Source of the DNA: Candidatus Leptovillus affinis | Lineage (GTDB): Bacteria > Chloroflexota > Anaerolineae > Promineifilales > Promineifilaceae | Assembly: GCA_016705235.1 (NCBI GenBank) | Contig: JADIYP010000006.1 | Location: forward strand, 558,001-622,000 | Direction: 5' to 3' | DNA: 64,000 nucleotides | Shown: piece by piece, positions 62,997 through 64,000 of the stretch | Layout of the letters: each line of letters starts with the position of its first letter | Numbering within the stretch: the first letter of the stretch is position 1 | Notes under the pieces: model-generated | The model's input: only the letters and a program-made list of their open reading frames with translations | What the model was told of the DNA's origin: nothing | Databases searched by the model: none | Position numbers and translations under genes: made by a program

Positions 62997-64000
62997 ATGA
63001 AAAGCAAAAGCAAGTTTTTGTTGTTAGCTGCCATTCTCATCTTGAGTGTAGCGCTTGTGGCCTGCTCTGCGGAAACCGCGCAGCAGGTGCAAGAAGCCGC
63101 TCAAGAAGCCGCGCCGACCATTCAGGCGGCGGTTGAGCAGGTAGCGCCTACGGTCCAGGCGGCCGTGGAAGAAGTTGCTCCGACTCTTGAAGCAGCGGTT
63201 GAAGCCGTTGCCCCGACAGCCGAAGCAGTGGCGACGGAAGCAGCTGCGGCTGTAGACGCAGCGACGGGCGATTTTGTCCCAACATCTGTGGCGGCGGAAA
63301 ACTGCGATTACGGCGGCAAAATTTTGTCGATTGAGGCCGTAGACGAGTTGACCGTGCAGTTTAACCTCTGCAAGCCCGATCCTGCGTTCCTGGCCAAAGT
63401 AGCCTTCACGCCGTTTGGCATTCAACCGTCCGAGTGGATTGATGCCAATGGTGGAACCGGCGAACTGCTGGAACGGCCAATCGGCACCGGTCCCTACATG
63501 ATTGATTCCTGGGTACGTGGCGATTCGATCATTTTCAAGCGGTTTGATGGGTATTGGGGCGAACCGGCGGCGGCAGAAACGGCCGTGCTCCGTTGGAGCG
63601 CCGAAGGCGCCGCTCGTCTTCTGGAACTCCAGGCCGGCACCGTAGACATGATCACCAACGTCAGCCCGGACGACATTCCGGCCGTAGAAGCAGACCCCAA
63701 CCTGCAACTGCTGACCAATGTCAACCCCAACATCTTCTACGTTGGTTTCAACAACACCTTTGCCCCATTTGATAACCCGGACGTACGTCGGGCCATCGCC
63801 ATGGGCATCGACAAGCAGCGCATTGTCGACAACTTCTACCCGCCTGGGTCAGAAGCGGCCGAATACTTTACCCCTTGCTCCATCCCCAGTGGCTGCGAAG
63901 GCGATCCCTGGTATACCTTTGATCCCACCGCCGCCAAAGAACTGCTGGCCTCGGCCGGCTTCCCGGATGGCTTTGAAACCACCATCTATTACCGCAACGT
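62997..64000 (+). CDS. Family 5 extracellular solute-binding lipoprotein (partial at window end)
   Basis: The start codon follows GGAGGAG. The visible 334 residues begin with a lipoprotein signal (SVALVAC, Cys near 23), then an Ala/Glu/Val-rich repeat linker (units like APTIQAAVEQV, APTVQAAVEEV, APTLEAAVEAV) to about residue 90. A SBP_bac_5 part follows: ILSIEAVDELTVQFNL, LLERPIGTGPYMI, RFDGYWGEP, FDNPDVRRAIAMGIDKQRIV. Compared with usual family members, the first 100 or so residues of the binding domain (the 'WTF.LR.GV.FHDG' part) are missing before ILSIEAVDE. It probably delivers peptides or similar to an ABC permease beyond the window. Confidence 0.88.
   Translation, partial: MKSKSKFLLLAAILILSVALVACSAETAQQVQEAAQEAAPTIQAAVEQVAPTVQAAVEEVAPTLEAAVEAVAPTAEAVATEAAAAVDAATGDFVPTSVAAENCDYGGKILSIEAVDELTVQFNLCKPDPAFLAKVAFTPFGIQPSEWIDANGGTGELLERPIGTGPYMIDSWVRGDSIIFKRFDGYWGEPAAAETAVLRWSAEGAARLLELQAGTVDMITNVSPDDIPAVEADPNLQLLTNVNPNIFYVGFNNTFAPFDNPDVRRAIAMGIDKQRIVDNFYPPGSEAAEYFTPCSIPSGCEGDPWYTFDPTAAKELLASAGFPDGFETTIYYRN

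Noticed and set aside
1..64000. tRNA, rRNA, prophage or insertion-sequence transposase genes
   Set aside because: No tRNA-like TTC-loop with acceptor pairing, no rRNA text, and no transposase or integrase protein was found on either strand.

Overview
The window looks like chromosomal DNA of an uncultured filamentous or heterotrophic Chloroflexota bacterium, probably Anaerolineae sensu lato (Ardenticatenia/Promineifilales-like). This is inferred from gene content and style: a NuoCD fusion next to IscX, an F420-type LLM oxidoreductase, isopentenyl phosphate kinase, a P1 peptidase, a soluble-adenylyl-cyclase-like multidomain protein, secreted proteins with a Y/M-L-P-I type tail, and a full hyp set. 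I saw no rRNA, tRNA, CRISPR, phage or transposase gene. The palindromic octamer ACGGCCGT recurs every 350-500 bp throughout, in genes and between them.

Layout. 0.3-6.2 kb (+): large sensor kinase, LLM oxidoreductase, acyl-CoA dehydrogenase, GNAT acetyltransferase. 6.4-11.6 kb (-): tocopherol-cyclase-like protein, a 21-bp tandem array, isopentenyl phosphate kinase, LOG protein, P1 peptidase and hydantoinase. 11.7-17.2 kb (+): GH114-like lipoprotein, membrane methyltransferase, CbpA-type DnaJ, HtrA protease, a release-factor-like protein. 17.4-24.6 kb: ABC-F protein with a possible leader attenuator, a small RiPP-precursor-like gene and satellite peptides, and a 1343-aa tandem cyclase/ATPase/TPR protein. 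24.8-32.4 kb: secreted DNRLRE/Fn3 protein, M50-like protease with TPRs, MurJ, RecA and an S1-domain protein.

32.5-40.2 kb (-) is dominated by iron-sulfur and molybdenum cofactor functions: iscX-nuoB-nuoCD-nuoI (tightly packed), an Mrp/ApbC ATPase, RicT, an HD hydrolase and MoeA. 40.4-48.8 kb (+): a queuosine-mannosyltransferase-like GT, an ATP-grasp protein, glycogen phosphorylase, OsmC, small membrane proteins, and a response regulator translationally coupled to a PHP/AlbA_2 protein. 48.9-52.6 kb: O-antigen ligase-like protein and a secreted adhesin-like protein. 52.7-59.6 kb (-): hydrogenase maturation genes in the transcription order SH3-hypF-brnT-antitoxin-hypC-hypD-methyltransferase-hypE. 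No hydrogenase structural gene and no hypA or hypB lies in the window. 59.8-62.8 kb (-): cNMP/SpoIIE phosphatase overlapping PolX. The window ends inside a family 5 solute-binding lipoprotein.

The most unusual material is the repeat landscape: the HIP-like octamer; hairpins built of 7-bp units, similar in form to the STRR repeats of cyanobacteria, that sit at gene 3' ends and interrupt hypF in frame at four places; a ~177-bp MITE-like element with terminal inverted repeats; and the 21-bp array. The best candidate for an undescribed system is the peptide locus at 19.3-20.0 kb. A 72-aa NHLP-like precursor with a GG site and the C-terminal tail KGIWVVGS is followed by two tiny open frames, one ending in the look-alike tail NGSWVIGT. 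All readings are by eye; no similarity search was possible.
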